Part shown: piece after piece, positions 24,670 to 33,754 of the stretch | How the letters are laid out: each line of letters begins with the position of its first letter | Numbering within the stretch: the first letter of the stretch is position 1 | DNA from: Nocardia inohanensis NBRC 100128 | Lineage (GTDB): Bacteria; Actinomycetota; Actinomycetes; Mycobacteriales; Mycobacteriaceae | Direction: 5' to 3' | Assembly: GCF_001612945.1 (NCBI RefSeq) | Contig: NZ_BDBK01000008.1 | Location: 62,001-126,000, forward strand | DNA length: 64,000 nucleotides | The notes under the pieces: generated by a model | What the model was told of the DNA's origin: nothing | Database searches by the model: none | The model's input: the letters and a program-made list of their open reading frames with translations, nothing else | Position numbers and translations under genes: made by a program

Positions 24670-25866
24670 ATGACTTCAGTAACCGAATCATCCACTGCAC
24701 CAGGCGAATCCGAGCGCGTGTCCTGGCATCGCTGGCTGGGGGTGGGTGCGGTGGCCGTGGGCACCTTCGCCATGGTCACCTCCGAACAGCTGCCCGTCGG
24801 CCTGCTCACCTCGGTCGGCGCCGACCTGCACGTCTCCGAGGGCACCGCCGGACTCATGGTGACCGCGCCCGGCCTGGTCGCCTCGGCCACCGCACCGGTG
24901 CTGCCGGTCGCGATCGGCCGGCTCGATCGCCGCCTGGTGCTGCTCGGCCTGATCGTCCTCATGGTCGCGGCCAACGTCTTGTCCGCCACCGCACCGTCTT
25001 TCGCGGTCCTGCTCGGCTCCCGCGTACTGATCGGCATCGCCATCGGCGGCTTCTGGGCGCTGGCCGCGGGCATCGCGGTGCGCATGGTGCCCGACCGCTA
25101 CGTCCCGCAAGCCACCGCCATCGCCTTCGGCGGCGCCACCGCCGCGAACGTACTCGGCGTCCCCGCCGGCACCCTGATCGGTGAACTCACCGACTGGCGA
25201 GTGGCTTTCGGGCTGCTGGGCGGACTCGGATTGCTGGTGGTGGCCGCCCTGCTCCTGCTGCTACCGCCGCTGCCGGCCGGCACGCCCGTCCATTTGCGTA
25301 CGCTCGCCGCACAATTCCGCAACCCGGTCGTACGCACCGGCGTGCTCATGACCTTCCTGCTGGTCAGCGGTCACTTCGCGGCCTTCACCTTCATCAGCCC
25401 GATCTTGCAGGACCACGCCGGAATCGACAAGGCGATGATCGGGCCCGCCCTGCTGGCCTTCGGAATCGCGGGCATCGTCGGCAATTTCGTGACCGGCACG
25501 GCCACCGGCCGCAATATCCACGCCACCCTGGTCACCATCAGCGTCACCCTGGCCACCGTCCTGATCCTGGTCGCCCTCCTCGGCGCCACCCCCATCACCG
25601 CGATCGCACTGCTGATCGCCTGGGGTCTGGCCTTCGGTGGCATCCCGGTCGGCGTGCAGACCTGGATCCTGCGCGCCGCCCCCGATTCCACCGAGGCCGC
25701 AACCGCATTGAACACCGCCACGTTCAACCTCGCGATCGCCTCGGGCGCACTCTTCGGCGGCCTCCTCACCGACTCGATCGCCCTGACCGCGGTGCTGTGG
25801 TTCGGCGCCGCACTCAGCGCGCTCGCCTCGGTCGCGGTATGGCTCACCCCGGCCGGCGACCGGTAA
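24670..25866 (+). CDS. MFS transporter, DHA1 (AraJ/SotB/Cmx-like)
   Basis: Twelve-TM exporter of 398 aa. The N-terminal half has EQLPVGLLTSVGADL and SEGTAGLMVTAPGLVAS, typical of the SotB/Cmx sugar and chloramphenicol efflux group, and SRVLIGIAIGGFWALAAG in helix 4. ATG 24670 follows AGGAG by eight bases; the longer in-frame extension to 24550 is shadow sequence of the SDR. It is the last gene of the LysR-flanked operon. The substrate may be a sugar, drug or aromatic. Confidence 0.9.
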   Translation: MTSVTESSTAPGESERVSWHRWLGVGAVAVGTFAMVTSEQLPVGLLTSVGADLHVSEGTAGLMVTAPGLVASATAPVLPVAIGRLDRRLVLLGLIVLMVAANVLSATAPSFAVLLGSRVLIGIAIGGFWALAAGIAVRMVPDRYVPQATAIAFGGATAANVLGVPAGTLIGELTDWRVAFGLLGGLGLLVVAALLLLLPPLPAGTPVHLRTLAAQFRNPVVRTGVLMTFLLVSGHFAAFTFISPILQDHAGIDKAMIGPALLAFGIAGIVGNFVTGTATGRNIHATLVTISVTLATVLILVALLGATPITAIALLIAWGLAFGGIPVGVQTWILRAAPDSTEAATALNTATFNLAIASGALFGGLLTDSIALTAVLWFGAALSALASVAVWLTPAGDR

Positions 25867-25906
25867 AAGACCACCATCGAATACCGGCTCGTGTCAGTGT
25901 GATGCC

Positions 25907-26470
25907 ATGCGGAAACTCACCTTCGGCATGAACCTGAGCCTGGACGGCTACATCGCCGCGCCCGGCGACGACCTCGGCTGGAGTGCACCCGACGACGAGT
26001 TGTTCCAGTGGTGGTCCGACCGGGTCGCGGCGACGGGCCTGGCGCTGTACGGGCGCAAATTGTGGGAGACGATGAGCTCCCACTGGCCGACCGCCGACCA
26101 GCAGCCGGGTGTCACCCCGGCGCAGGCCGAGTACGCCCGGCGCTGGCGGGACATGCCGAAGGTGGTGTTCTCGGCCACCACCCGCGACGTCGACTGGAAC
26201 ACCCGCCTGGTCACCGGCGACGCGGTCACCGAGATCACCCGGCTCAAAGGCGAGGACGGCGGCCCCATGGATATCGCCGGCGCCACCCTCGCCGCCGCGG
26301 CCATGCGGGCCGGGCTGATCGACGAGTACGTCACCGTCACCCACCCGGTCCTGGTGGGCGGCGGCACGCCGTTCTTCACGACCCTGGACAACTGGGTGAA
26401 CCTGAAGCTGGTGGAGACCCGGACCTTTCCCGGCGGCGTGCTGCTGGCCAGGTACCAGACCAGGCGCTGA
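25907..26470 (+). CDS. RibD C-terminal/DHFR-like reductase family protein
   Basis: Dihydrofolate-reductase-fold protein of 187 aa of the RibD C-terminal domain group (YwjB/YyaP-like). The hallmarks are MNLSLDGYIAAPG at the N-terminus, ALYGRKLWETM in the middle and GGTPFF near the end, which correspond to NADPH and substrate contacts. True DHFR or riboflavin roles are unlikely for these stand-alone proteins, whose functions are mostly unknown. It is 40 bp after the MFS gene on the same strand and may be co-transcribed. Its end lies six bases from the convergent DUF4139 gene. Confidence 0.85.
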   Translation: MRKLTFGMNLSLDGYIAAPGDDLGWSAPDDELFQWWSDRVAATGLALYGRKLWETMSSHWPTADQQPGVTPAQAEYARRWRDMPKVVFSATTRDVDWNTRLVTGDAVTEITRLKGEDGGPMDIAGATLAAAAMRAGLIDEYVTVTHPVLVGGGTPFFTTLDNWVNLKLVETRTFPGGVLLARYQTRR

Positions 26471-26476
26471 GTGGTG

Positions 26477-28063
26477 CTACTCCCGCCAGCCCGCCAACTC
26501 GATGCCGCGGGCGGTGTCCACCCGGAATCCGACCGTAATCTCTACGGCCGCATTGGATTCCAGGGCCAGCTCCCAGGTGAGCTCTCCGAGTTCGGTGCGC
26601 TCCTTGGGATCCGGGCGGCAGGTGACATCCTTGACCGTGATGCCGTCGTCACGTGACACCGGAAGCTGGTCGAGGACAGTGATTTCGGTGGCGCGTGGCG
26701 AATGGTTGGCGACCTTGATGCGGTATTGGGCTTCGCGGCGTTTGCTGCTGCCGATCATCGCCTTGCCCGCGGTGCGGCGGATCAGCTCTCGTTCGACCCG
26801 GATACGGTCGTCCACACCGAGATTCAACTCCACCTCCTCACCCGGCGCCCACACCTCGAGGGTGGTGGTGCCGACGAACTCGTCCTCGTGGAACACCGAC
26901 GCCTTTCCCGGCCGCAACGCATGCTCGGAGGTATTGATCGCGGTGGCGCGCAGGAACGCCTCGGTGCCGGCGACCGGTGCGGTGACATGGTCGAGGGTGG
27001 CGCCCAGGTCGATGACCGTCACCGTGGTGCGATGCGCCGAACCATCGGCCGGCACCGCGACCGTGCGGGTGGGGCGATAGGTGGTGGCGGCGACACCGTG
27101 CTCGACCACGGCCTGCGGCGGGGGCGTGAAACTTCGGCGCGCCATCATCCGGGGTGCGGACGGCACGGCACTCTCGCCGTCGGGCATTGCGCCCGGCGCC
27201 GCGCCGTAACCCCCGGCCGCCACCGGGACCGGCGCAGGCGGCACCGGTGGGAGTTTGCGGTCCAGGAACCAGGGTTCGAGCTCGGGCAGCCGCGCCGCGA
27301 TCGCCGGGCGCGCCGTGGACAGCGCGAGCTCGCACTCGGGCCAATCCTCCCCGGTGTTCTGGGTGATCTCCGCATGCCAGGTCAGGGTGAGTTGTTCACC
27401 GCGCAACCGGATGTCGTAGCTCGAGACCCAGCGCGCGTCGTCGAGCACATACGACAGCTCCACCTCGACCGGCCCGTCCGCCCGCACCTCCAGATCGACC
27501 ACCACCGCCTGCCGATCCGGGGCGCTCTGACGACGCAATGCCGCCAATTCCCGCTCCACGGCGTGCAATTCCTGCTCGCAGCGCCGACGTTGCTCGGCCA
27601 GCTCGCGTTTGCCGGCCAGCGCGTCCGAGAGCTGACGCGCCATGGCGTCGTTCACCGTCGCGATCCGCTGCGGCTCGATCTTGCTGTGCGCCAGCGCTTT
27701 CGCCAGCGTCTCCCCGGATTTGCGGCCGATCTCGCGCAGCAATTCGATGCGCCCCTCGGCGACGGCCTCGCTGTCGGTCACCTCCGCCAACCCCAGCCGG
27801 GCCGCCAGTGCCCGCTTCTCCAGCTCGTGCACCGTCTCATCCGGTGATCGCGGATTGCGTGCCGTGGTGACATCCACCCCGACCACGCTCGCCTCGCCGC
27901 GCCCGTTGATGCGCACCGAATCGCGCAGCAAACCCAGCGGTAGTCCGCCGATCTCCACCCGTCGCGCCCCGGTTTCGAGGTCGAGGGTGGCGCGGCGCGT
28001 GATTCTGGCCTGACCGGGATAGACGGTCACGGCGACGATCGGTGCTTGCACGGTGTCGGTCAC
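26477..28063 (-). CDS. DUF4139 (mucoidy inhibitor MuiA-like) protein
   Basis: Protein of 528 aa with the two-part architecture of DUF4140-DUF4139 proteins. The N-terminal domain has VTVYPGQARITRRATLDLE; a long coiled coil (about 75-190) contains RCEQELHAVERELAALRRQ; and the C-terminal beta-rich DUF4139 starts near 205 (LSYVLDDARWVSSYDIRLRG). A Pro/Ala linker (about 270-305) interrupts it. No signal peptide is seen. The start is GTG 28063, weakly served by a GCGGGG. Function of the family is unknown. It is divergent from the LLM gene across 74 bp. Confidence 0.85.
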   Translation of the reverse strand: MTDTVQAPIVAVTVYPGQARITRRATLDLETGARRVEIGGLPLGLLRDSVRINGRGEASVVGVDVTTARNPRSPDETVHELEKRALAARLGLAEVTDSEAVAEGRIELLREIGRKSGETLAKALAHSKIEPQRIATVNDAMARQLSDALAGKRELAEQRRRCEQELHAVERELAALRRQSAPDRQAVVVDLEVRADGPVEVELSYVLDDARWVSSYDIRLRGEQLTLTWHAEITQNTGEDWPECELALSTARPAIAARLPELEPWFLDRKLPPVPPAPVPVAAGGYGAAPGAMPDGESAVPSAPRMMARRSFTPPPQAVVEHGVAATTYRPTRTVAVPADGSAHRTTVTVIDLGATLDHVTAPVAGTEAFLRATAINTSEHALRPGKASVFHEDEFVGTTTLEVWAPGEEVELNLGVDDRIRVERELIRRTAGKAMIGSSKRREAQYRIKVANHSPRATEITVLDQLPVSRDDGITVKDVTCRPDPKERTELGELTWELALESNAAVEITVGFRVDTARGIELAGWRE

Positions 28064-28137
28064 CCCGCGAGGCTACGCGCCCGCACCCGCCGCCCGCACC
28101 GGGAATTGCCTGAGATATCCAGGTGTTGCGGACTCGT

Positions 28138-28974
28138 ATGACGACAGACGATCTCGGGAAATACGGTGTTTGGCAAGCCTATTCGACGATGACACCGCAG
28201 GCGGCCCGCGAAATCGAGGAACTCGGTTACGGTGCCATCTGGCTGGGCGGCTCCCCGGCCGCGGACTGGGACGGCTACGACGGCCTGCTCGAGGCCACCG
28301 CATCGATCACCATCGCCACCAGCATCGTCAACATCTGGTCGTCCCCGGCCAAGACCGCCGCCGACACCTACCATCGCCTCGAACAGCGATTCCCCGGCCG
28401 CTTCCTGCTCGGTGTCGGCGCGGGCCATCGCGAGAACGACGGTGATTACACCAAACCCTATGACGCCCTGGTCGCCTACCTCGACGAACTCGACGAACTC
28501 GGCGTCCCCCAGCGCGGGCGCGCCCTGGCCGCTCTCGGCCCGCGCGTCGCGAAGCTGGCCCGCGACCGCACCGCCGCCGCCCTGCCGTACCTCACCGTCC
28601 CCGAGCACGTCGCCGAATTGCGTACCCAGCTCGGGCCCGACGCGCTCATCATCCCCGAACACAAGGTGGTCTTGGACACCGATGCGGACCGGGCGCGCGC
28701 GGCCGCACGCCCGGTCATCGGCTTCTACACCGGCCTGTCCAACTACACGAACAACCTGCGCCGCTTCGGTTTCGACGACGCCGACCTGACCACCCCCGGC
28801 AGCGATCGCCTCTTCGATGCCGTCGTGGCCCACGGCGACGCCGACCGGGTCGCCGACCAGGTCACCGCCCACTTGCGCGCCGGCGGTGACCACATCGCGG
28901 TGCAGATCCTCGGTGCTCACGACACCCTGCCCGCGCTGCGCGCGCTGGCGCCGGTGCTCGCCGCCCGCGCCTGA
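28138..28974 (+). CDS. LLM-class (probably F420-dependent) oxidoreductase
   Basis: Luciferase-like TIM-barrel oxidoreductase of 278 aa. GYGAIWLGGSPAADWDG, IVNIWSSPAKTAADTYHRLE and FLLGVGAGHREND match the F420-binding LLM group that is abundant in mycolata. ATG 28138 is preferred; GTG 28123 would add five residues. No ribosome-binding site is obvious for either, so a leaderless message is possible. It abuts the convergent VOC gene (stop to stop with no gap). Substrate unknown. Confidence 0.88.
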   Translation: MTTDDLGKYGVWQAYSTMTPQAAREIEELGYGAIWLGGSPAADWDGYDGLLEATASITIATSIVNIWSSPAKTAADTYHRLEQRFPGRFLLGVGAGHRENDGDYTKPYDALVAYLDELDELGVPQRGRALAALGPRVAKLARDRTAAALPYLTVPEHVAELRTQLGPDALIIPEHKVVLDTDADRARAAARPVIGFYTGLSNYTNNLRRFGFDDADLTTPGSDRLFDAVVAHGDADRVADQVTAHLRAGGDHIAVQILGAHDTLPALRALAPVLAARA

Positions 28975-29391
28975 TCACAGGTGCGCGACCAGCTCCAGCG
29001 CGATGTTGTCGGGGTCGCGGAACTCCAGGATCGCCATCAGTCCGAGCTCTTTGATCGGTTCGTGCGCGATGCCGTGCTCGTCCAGCAGCACGGCCGCGGC
29101 CTCGAGCGCGGCCCGATCGGGCACCGTGAACGCCAGATGATCCAGCCCGCACCGGTCTTCGTGGAATTCGTCCTCGGCGACCGGCCGCAACCCCAGCAAC
29201 TGGTTGTCACCGAGCCGGTAGAGCACACCGCCGAACAGGAACCCCAGCGCCTTGCGCGTCGCCTCGTCGGCGTTCTCGGGATGCTCGATGAGGATCGGCC
29301 AGTCGAAGACCGTCTCGTAGAACTTGCGTGAGGCTTCGATATCGGAAACCGTCAGCCGCACATGGTCGATGGAGGTGGTTGCGATAGGCAT
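28975..29391 (-). CDS. VOC superfamily (glyoxalase/dioxygenase-like) protein
   Basis: Single-chain vicinal-oxygen-chelate protein of 138 aa with two beta-alpha-beta modules: SIDHVRLTVSDIEASRKFYE and LDHLAFTVPDRAALEAAA, ending ILEFRDPDNIALELVAHL. The His in SIDHV, the His in GLDHLAF and the Glu in ALELV are the expected metal ligands. ATG 29391 gives the normal domain length; the open frame continues upstream through non-conserved sequence. It is downstream of the PolDom gene on the same strand after 83 bp. Could be a lyase or an antibiotic-binding protein. Confidence 0.87.
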   Translation of the reverse strand: MPIATTSIDHVRLTVSDIEASRKFYETVFDWPILIEHPENADEATRKALGFLFGGVLYRLGDNQLLGLRPVAEDEFHEDRCGLDHLAFTVPDRAALEAAAVLLDEHGIAHEPIKELGLMAILEFRDPDNIALELVAHL

Positions 29392-29474
29392 GCGCCGATG
29401 CTGCCACGCCCCGCAAATAATGGAAAGAGTTCCTTTCGTAATTCGGGAGGTGGTGCCGGGCAGGGCATTGCGGG

Positions 29475-30542
29475 CTACTGCTCGGCATCCTTGGCGCGAG
29501 CCTTGCTCGGCTGCACGCGCGGCGGCTCGCCCGGCATCTTCGGATACACCGGCGGCCACGGCGCATCCATCAGCCCGGCGGCCATGTCCTTGTCCGACAT
29601 CTCGAGCAGCGGCGTGATCGACTGCGGGGTGCGGTCGGCCCACGGATCACCGAGCTCGGCGACCCGGGCGGGCACAGTGGCGATGGTCAGCTGCTCGGGC
29701 ACGATCTCGGCCAGCTCGTCCCAGGCGATCGGGGTGGAGACCTGCGCGCCGACCTTCGGGCGCACACACCACGCGCCGAAAACCGTTTTGTGCGGGGCGT
29801 TCTGGTTGAAATCGACGAAGACGCGGGAGCCGCGCTCCTCCTTCCACCAGGCCGCGGTGATGGTGTCGGGATGGCGGCGCTCCAGCTCGCGGGCCAGCGC
29901 GACCGCGGCGGCCCGCACCTGGTAGCCGTCCCATTCCGGTCGCAGCAGGGCGTACAGATGCAGGCCGCGCGAGCCGGATGTCTTGACCCGCACGTCGATT
30001 CCCAGTTCCCGGCACAGCTCGCGCACCCGGAACGCGGCCGCGCGCAGATCCTCGAAGGAGATGCCGGGGGAGGGATCGAGGTCGATGCGCAACTCGTCGG
30101 TGACCCCGGTCGGCGGCAGCACCGCGCCGGCCGCGTCGTACACCGGGGGCGCGGTGCTGACCTTGTCGGCGTCGGCGTGGGTGGGCCAGACGTGAAAACC
30201 CAAGCAGCCCAAGTTGACCGCCCACAGGATGTGCGCCATATCGGCCGCCACCAGTGCGTCGCTGACGGTGCCGTTCGGAGTGGAGACCTCGGTGGTCTGC
30301 AACCACTCCGGCACCGACTTGGGTACTCGTTTCTGGAACCACGATTTACCGCCGGCCCCATCGGGATAACGCTCGAGCAGCAGCGGCCGATCGCGCACGG
30401 TACGCATCAACGGCTCACCCACGGCCAGGTAGTACTCGACCAGATCGCGTTTGGTCTCACCGCGTTCGGTGAAGTACACCTTGCCGGGATTGGAGATGGT
30501 GACCGTGCGCCCGTCGACCTGCACGCTCATCGACTCCTTCAC
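29475..30542 (-). CDS. LigD-like polymerase domain protein (stand-alone PolDom)
   Basis: Archaeo-eukaryotic primase-type polymerase of 355 aa homologous to the LigD POL domain, which fills gaps and adds ribonucleotides in bacterial end joining. Signatures are ISNPGKVYFTERGETKRDLV, FQKRVPK, the catalytic Asp pair in RIDLDPSPG, and SGSRGLHLYALL with its His. The start GTG 30542 overlaps the TGA of ligC (GTGA), so polymerase and ligase are produced together. The C-terminus is a Pro/Lys-rich tail. The ligC-PolDom pairing is as in mycobacteria (Rv3731-Rv3730c). No Ku gene is in the window. Confidence 0.92.
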   Translation of the reverse strand: MKESMSVQVDGRTVTISNPGKVYFTERGETKRDLVEYYLAVGEPLMRTVRDRPLLLERYPDGAGGKSWFQKRVPKSVPEWLQTTEVSTPNGTVSDALVAADMAHILWAVNLGCLGFHVWPTHADADKVSTAPPVYDAAGAVLPPTGVTDELRIDLDPSPGISFEDLRAAAFRVRELCRELGIDVRVKTSGSRGLHLYALLRPEWDGYQVRAAAVALARELERRHPDTITAAWWKEERGSRVFVDFNQNAPHKTVFGAWCVRPKVGAQVSTPIAWDELAEIVPEQLTIATVPARVAELGDPWADRTPQSITPLLEMSDKDMAAGLMDAPWPPVYPKMPGEPPRVQPSKARAKDAEQ

Positions 30543-31642
30543 CGCCCGGCCTCCTTCGCGGCTCTGGCCTCGGCGAAGATATCGGCCAGCTCGGCCGGTG
30601 CCACCTCGTCGAGCTGAGCGTAGGTACACGATTCGGGGGTGCGGTCGGTGCGGAAACGCACCAGCCGGCCACCGTGGCGCAGCCGTCTCGCCATCACGTG
30701 CTCATAGCGCACCTCACCGACCAGCTCGGGCCGCAACGGCTCCCACGACAGATCCTTGCCGCCGGTCCAGCGCGAGACCCCGCCGGGCATCTTGCCCTCT
30801 GCCTTGGCCTGGGCGGCGGCATCGGCCCAGCTGCGCCACGGATGGTTGTCCAGGGCGTACTCGCGCAAGGGTTTCAATTCGTCCACCAACTCTTGACGGC
30901 GTTTGGCGGTGAAACTGCTCGCCACCCCGACGTGATGCAGGTTACCTTCGTCGTCGAACAACCCCAGCAGCAGCGATCCCACGCCCTGGCCGTCCTTGTA
31001 CCAGCGGAATCCGGCGATCACGCAGTCCGCGGTGCGCTCGTGCTTGATCTTGAACATCAGGCGTTTGTCCTGCATGTAGGGCAGATCGGCGGCCTTGGCC
31101 ATCACTCCGTCGAAGCCCGCGCCCTCGAATCGGGTGAACCAGTCCTGCGCCACCTCGGGATCGGAGGTGATCGGGGTGATGTGGGCGCGCGTGTCGTCCG
31201 CGGTGTCCAGGATGGTTTCCAGGAGTTTGCGGCGCTCGGCGAAGGGCTGCTCGGTCAGGTCCCGATCGCCCAGGGCCAGCAGGTCGAAACCGACGAAGCT
31301 GGCCGGGGTTTCCGCGGCCAGCTTCTTGACCCGTGAGGCCGCCGGATGCAGCCGCTGTTGCAGCGTGTCGAAATCCAGTCCGTTCGCGGTGACCACCACG
31401 ATCTCCCCGTCGATGACGCACCGCGGCGGCAGCACCTGACCCAGCAGCTCCACCAGTTCGGGGAAGTACCGGGTCAGGGGCCGGTCGTTGCGGGATCCGA
31501 GTTCGATCTCGTCGCCGTCGCGGAAGACGATGCAGCGGAAGCCGTCCCATTTGGGTTCGTACAACAGCCCGGGATCGCGTGGCAGCTCCGAGATCGATTT
31601 CGCCAGCATCGGTTTGACCGGCGGCATGACGGGCAGATCCAC
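30539..31642 (-). CDS. ligC: ATP-dependent DNA ligase LigC
   Basis: Nucleotidyltransferase-OB ligase of 367 aa. The adenylated lysine is Lys31 in EPKWDGFR (KxDG), followed by DGEIVV (motif III), GFDLLALGD, GVMAKA (motif IV) and MFKIKHERTADCVIAGFR (motif V). The C-terminal OB domain ends with VRFRTDRTPESCTYAQL (motif VI region). It lacks the polymerase and nuclease domains of LigD, and its partner PolDom is encoded immediately downstream with a GTGA overlap. Expected to act in back-up repair of ribonucleotide-containing or gapped ends. Confidence 0.95.
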   Translation of the reverse strand: MDLPVMPPVKPMLAKSISELPRDPGLLYEPKWDGFRCIVFRDGDEIELGSRNDRPLTRYFPELVELLGQVLPPRCVIDGEIVVVTANGLDFDTLQQRLHPAASRVKKLAAETPASFVGFDLLALGDRDLTEQPFAERRKLLETILDTADDTRAHITPITSDPEVAQDWFTRFEGAGFDGVMAKAADLPYMQDKRLMFKIKHERTADCVIAGFRWYKDGQGVGSLLLGLFDDEGNLHHVGVASSFTAKRRQELVDELKPLREYALDNHPWRSWADAAAQAKAEGKMPGGVSRWTGGKDLSWEPLRPELVGEVRYEHVMARRLRHGGRLVRFRTDRTPESCTYAQLDEVAPAELADIFAEARAAKEAGR

Positions 31643-31694
31643 GCGACCTCCTCGGTTGAGAGTCCTTACCCGAGACGATCGTAATCCGAACCGG

Positions 31695-32087
31695 TCAGTT
31701 TTCGATCCAGCCGTGCTGATCCGCGAACGCCGTCAATCGATCCCGGATGGTCAGGATCTCCCCGGCCGTCAGCGCCGGCGAGGCGTCCAGCAGCAACTCG
31801 GTGATCAGCCGCTTGTGCTCGGTCGCGGTCAGCTGCCCGCCCGCCCCGCGCTCCTTCTTGTGCCGCACCGGCGGCGCGCTCTGCCCGGCGACCAAGGCCA
31901 GGTTGACCGCTTTGGGCCCCCGATCACCCTCGGTCACATCGAATTCGAACACCCGCCCCTGCCGCAATTCGTCCTCGTCCAACCCGATGTCGTTGACATG
32001 GACGAACACGTCCGGCCCACCGTCTTCCGGACGGATGAAACCGAAACCCCGAGAACTATCGAACGACACCAATTTCCCGATGGACAC
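31695..32087 (-). CDS. Cold-shock domain protein with helical C-terminal extension
   Basis: Nucleic-acid-binding protein of 130 aa. The cold-shock domain (1-68) shows RNP1 as RGFGFIRP and RNP2 as DVFVHVND. The remaining ~60 residues (from VRHKKERGAGGQ) form a basic linker and a helical tail, so it is about twice the length of a plain CspA-type protein and similar to mycobacterial CspB-like proteins. It lies 52 bp before ligC and 40 bp after the flotillin gene on the same strand. An RNA or DNA chaperone role is likely. Confidence 0.9.
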   Translation of the reverse strand: MSIGKLVSFDSSRGFGFIRPEDGGPDVFVHVNDIGLDEDELRQGRVFEFDVTEGDRGPKAVNLALVAGQSAPPVRHKKERGAGGQLTATEHKRLITELLLDASPALTAGEILTIRDRLTAFADQHGWIEN

Positions 32088-32127
32088 CTAAACACCCGCT
32101 CCTCGTCGCGTCCCTCTCGCGGTCACT

Positions 32128-33228
32128 CTAGTCCGCGTGCTGATCATTGTTGGAGGAAAGTGCCTTTTGCAACGAATTGAACACCGTCAAGCCCTGTCCC
32201 ACCATGCCGTTCACCAATTCGCTCACCCCGTCCGGGCCGTTGAGCACGGTCAGATTCGCATTCGAGAGCCCGCCCGCGGCCTGCTTGACGATCTCGGGCA
32301 GCTGCTCGATCAGCAACTGGTCCAAGGCGATCCGATTGTTGCTCGCGGCCGCCTCGGCCTGGATGCGGGTGCGATCGGCCTCGGCCACCGCCAGGATCCG
32401 CACCCGTTCCGCCTCTGCCAGGGCCGGTTTCACCACTTCGGCCTGCAACTGCTGCTCGCGCAGTTCGGCCTCCTTGCGGGCCTGCTCGGCGCGCGCGGTC
32501 AGCACCTCCTGCAACGCGGTGGCCTGCGCGAGCGGACCCGCCTGCGCCGCTTCGGCATTGGCCTTGTCGATATCGCGCTGATACTGCGCGCGCAGGATCG
32601 CGGTCTCGCGCTGATACTCGGCCTGCTTGCGCTGGGACTCCTGCTCGGCTTGGGCGGCCACCATGGCCGCGGCGGCCTGGGCGACCTGCGCGTCGCGCTG
32701 CACCGCGGCATTGTGCGGGGCGGCCAGCGCGGCGATATAGCCCAGATTGCCGTCGTCGATCGATTGGATCTGGAACGAATCGACGGTCAAACCGATCGAG
32801 CCCATCTCGATCTTCGAGGCGATCAGCACCTCGTCGGCCAGCTTCTGGCGCTCGCGGATGATCTCCTCCACCGTCATCGAGCCCACGATCGAACGCAGAT
32901 GCCCGGAGAAGATGCGCCCGGTCAGCACCGACATCTCCCGCTCCTGCTCGGACAGGAACCGTTGCGCCGCATTGACGATCGACTGCGTGTCGTTGGCGAC
33001 CTTGAACGCGATCACCGCCCGTACATCCAACTGGATGGCCTGCTTGGTGACGCAGCGTTCGCCGATCTCGGACTCGAACATCGCCAGCGACAGATACCGC
33101 ACCTTGCGGAAGAACGGCATCACCCAGGTGCCCTGCCCGATCACCACCTTGAACGGTGCGTTGTCCTTGGTGCTGCCGCCGGACACGAGCATCGCCTCGT
33201 CCGGATCGGGCACGTGATAACCCAGCAC
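32128..33228 (-). CDS. SPFH/flotillin-like membrane-scaffold protein
   Basis: Flotillin-type protein of 366 aa. The SPFH/band-7 domain covers about 1-190 (FKVVIGQGTWVMPFFRK, CVTKQAIQLDVRAVIAFKVA), followed by a long Ala/Glu/Gln coiled coil (about 195-320) with EA repeats such as ARAEQARKEAELREQQLQAE, and a C-terminal oligomerisation tail. No TM helix is obvious. GTG 33228 is chosen because GAGGGGAG lies six bases upstream; the open frame reaches 33261 through a hairpin. An NfeD-like gene precedes it, the classic flotillin partner, so this is a membrane-microdomain pair. Confidence 0.9.
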   Translation of the reverse strand: MLGYHVPDPDEAMLVSGGSTKDNAPFKVVIGQGTWVMPFFRKVRYLSLAMFESEIGERCVTKQAIQLDVRAVIAFKVANDTQSIVNAAQRFLSEQEREMSVLTGRIFSGHLRSIVGSMTVEEIIRERQKLADEVLIASKIEMGSIGLTVDSFQIQSIDDGNLGYIAALAAPHNAAVQRDAQVAQAAAAMVAAQAEQESQRKQAEYQRETAILRAQYQRDIDKANAEAAQAGPLAQATALQEVLTARAEQARKEAELREQQLQAEVVKPALAEAERVRILAVAEADRTRIQAEAAASNNRIALDQLLIEQLPEIVKQAAGGLSNANLTVLNGPDGVSELVNGMVGQGLTVFNSLQKALSSNNDQHAD

Positions 33229-33247
33229 GACTTCTCTCCCCTCGGTA

Positions 33248-33270
33248 CTCGGGAGAACCACTCTCCCGAG
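33248..33270 (-). promoter_or_regulatory. Intra-operon hairpin between nfeD-like and flotillin genes
   Basis: CTCGGGAGA-loop-TCTCCCGAG is a perfect 9-bp stem with a 5-base loop. It begins three bases after the NfeD-like stop and ends 20 bases before the flotillin start. It could be an attenuator or processing site that sets the ratio of the two products, or a weak terminator. Confidence 0.5.
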
Positions 33271-33273
33271 AAG

Positions 33274-33573
33274 TCAATCGCCGGGCAGGGGAATCCACGC
33301 AACAACATCGACCACACGCCCGGGATGCACCCCCACCACCAGCACCGGGCTGCCCGCGGGCAGTGCCTCCTCGGATTGCGCGATGTAGAGCTCGGTTCCC
33401 CCGCGGATGGCGACCAATACCTCCCCGAGCGTTCCCGCGCCGCGGATCGGCGAGGTGAGCGTACCCGTCAAACCCAGTACCGGGTCGATCATCGCGATGA
33501 ACTCCTCCAACCGCTGGAAAACCCAGCGTACGAGCAGGATCGGCGCAGCGGGCAAGCGGGCGGGCACGATCAT
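33274..33573 (-). CDS. NfeD-like OB-fold protein (flotillin partner)
   Basis: Protein of 99 aa matching the C-terminal NfeD OB-fold domain: GLTGTLTSPIRGAGTLGEV, then IRGGTELYIAQSEEALPAGS and VLVVGVHPGRVVDVVAW. An N-terminal amphipathic stretch (LPAAPILLVRWVFQRLEEF) may replace the membrane helices of larger NfeD proteins. ATG 33573 is used; the longer open frame upstream is not conserved-looking. It directly precedes the flotillin gene with a hairpin in the 45-bp gap. NfeD proteins bind and help assemble flotillins in the membrane. Confidence 0.75.
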   Translation of the reverse strand: MIVPARLPAAPILLVRWVFQRLEEFIAMIDPVLGLTGTLTSPIRGAGTLGEVLVAIRGGTELYIAQSEEALPAGSPVLVVGVHPGRVVDVVAWIPLPGD

Positions 33574-33754
33574 GTTCGCCCGAGATTCGCTACCGGTCGG
33601 TATGGTGGGTGGGGTTCGCGTTCGGGCACGCGGCGTCGGCCACGATGACGACGGCCGGCCCCCGCCCTCCCGCCGAGGGCGCTGATCGGGTGCGCGCGCG
33701 TGTCGCTGGTAAAAGATGCTGGTTCCCCGACCTCCGACCTGGCAGGCTGAAGCG

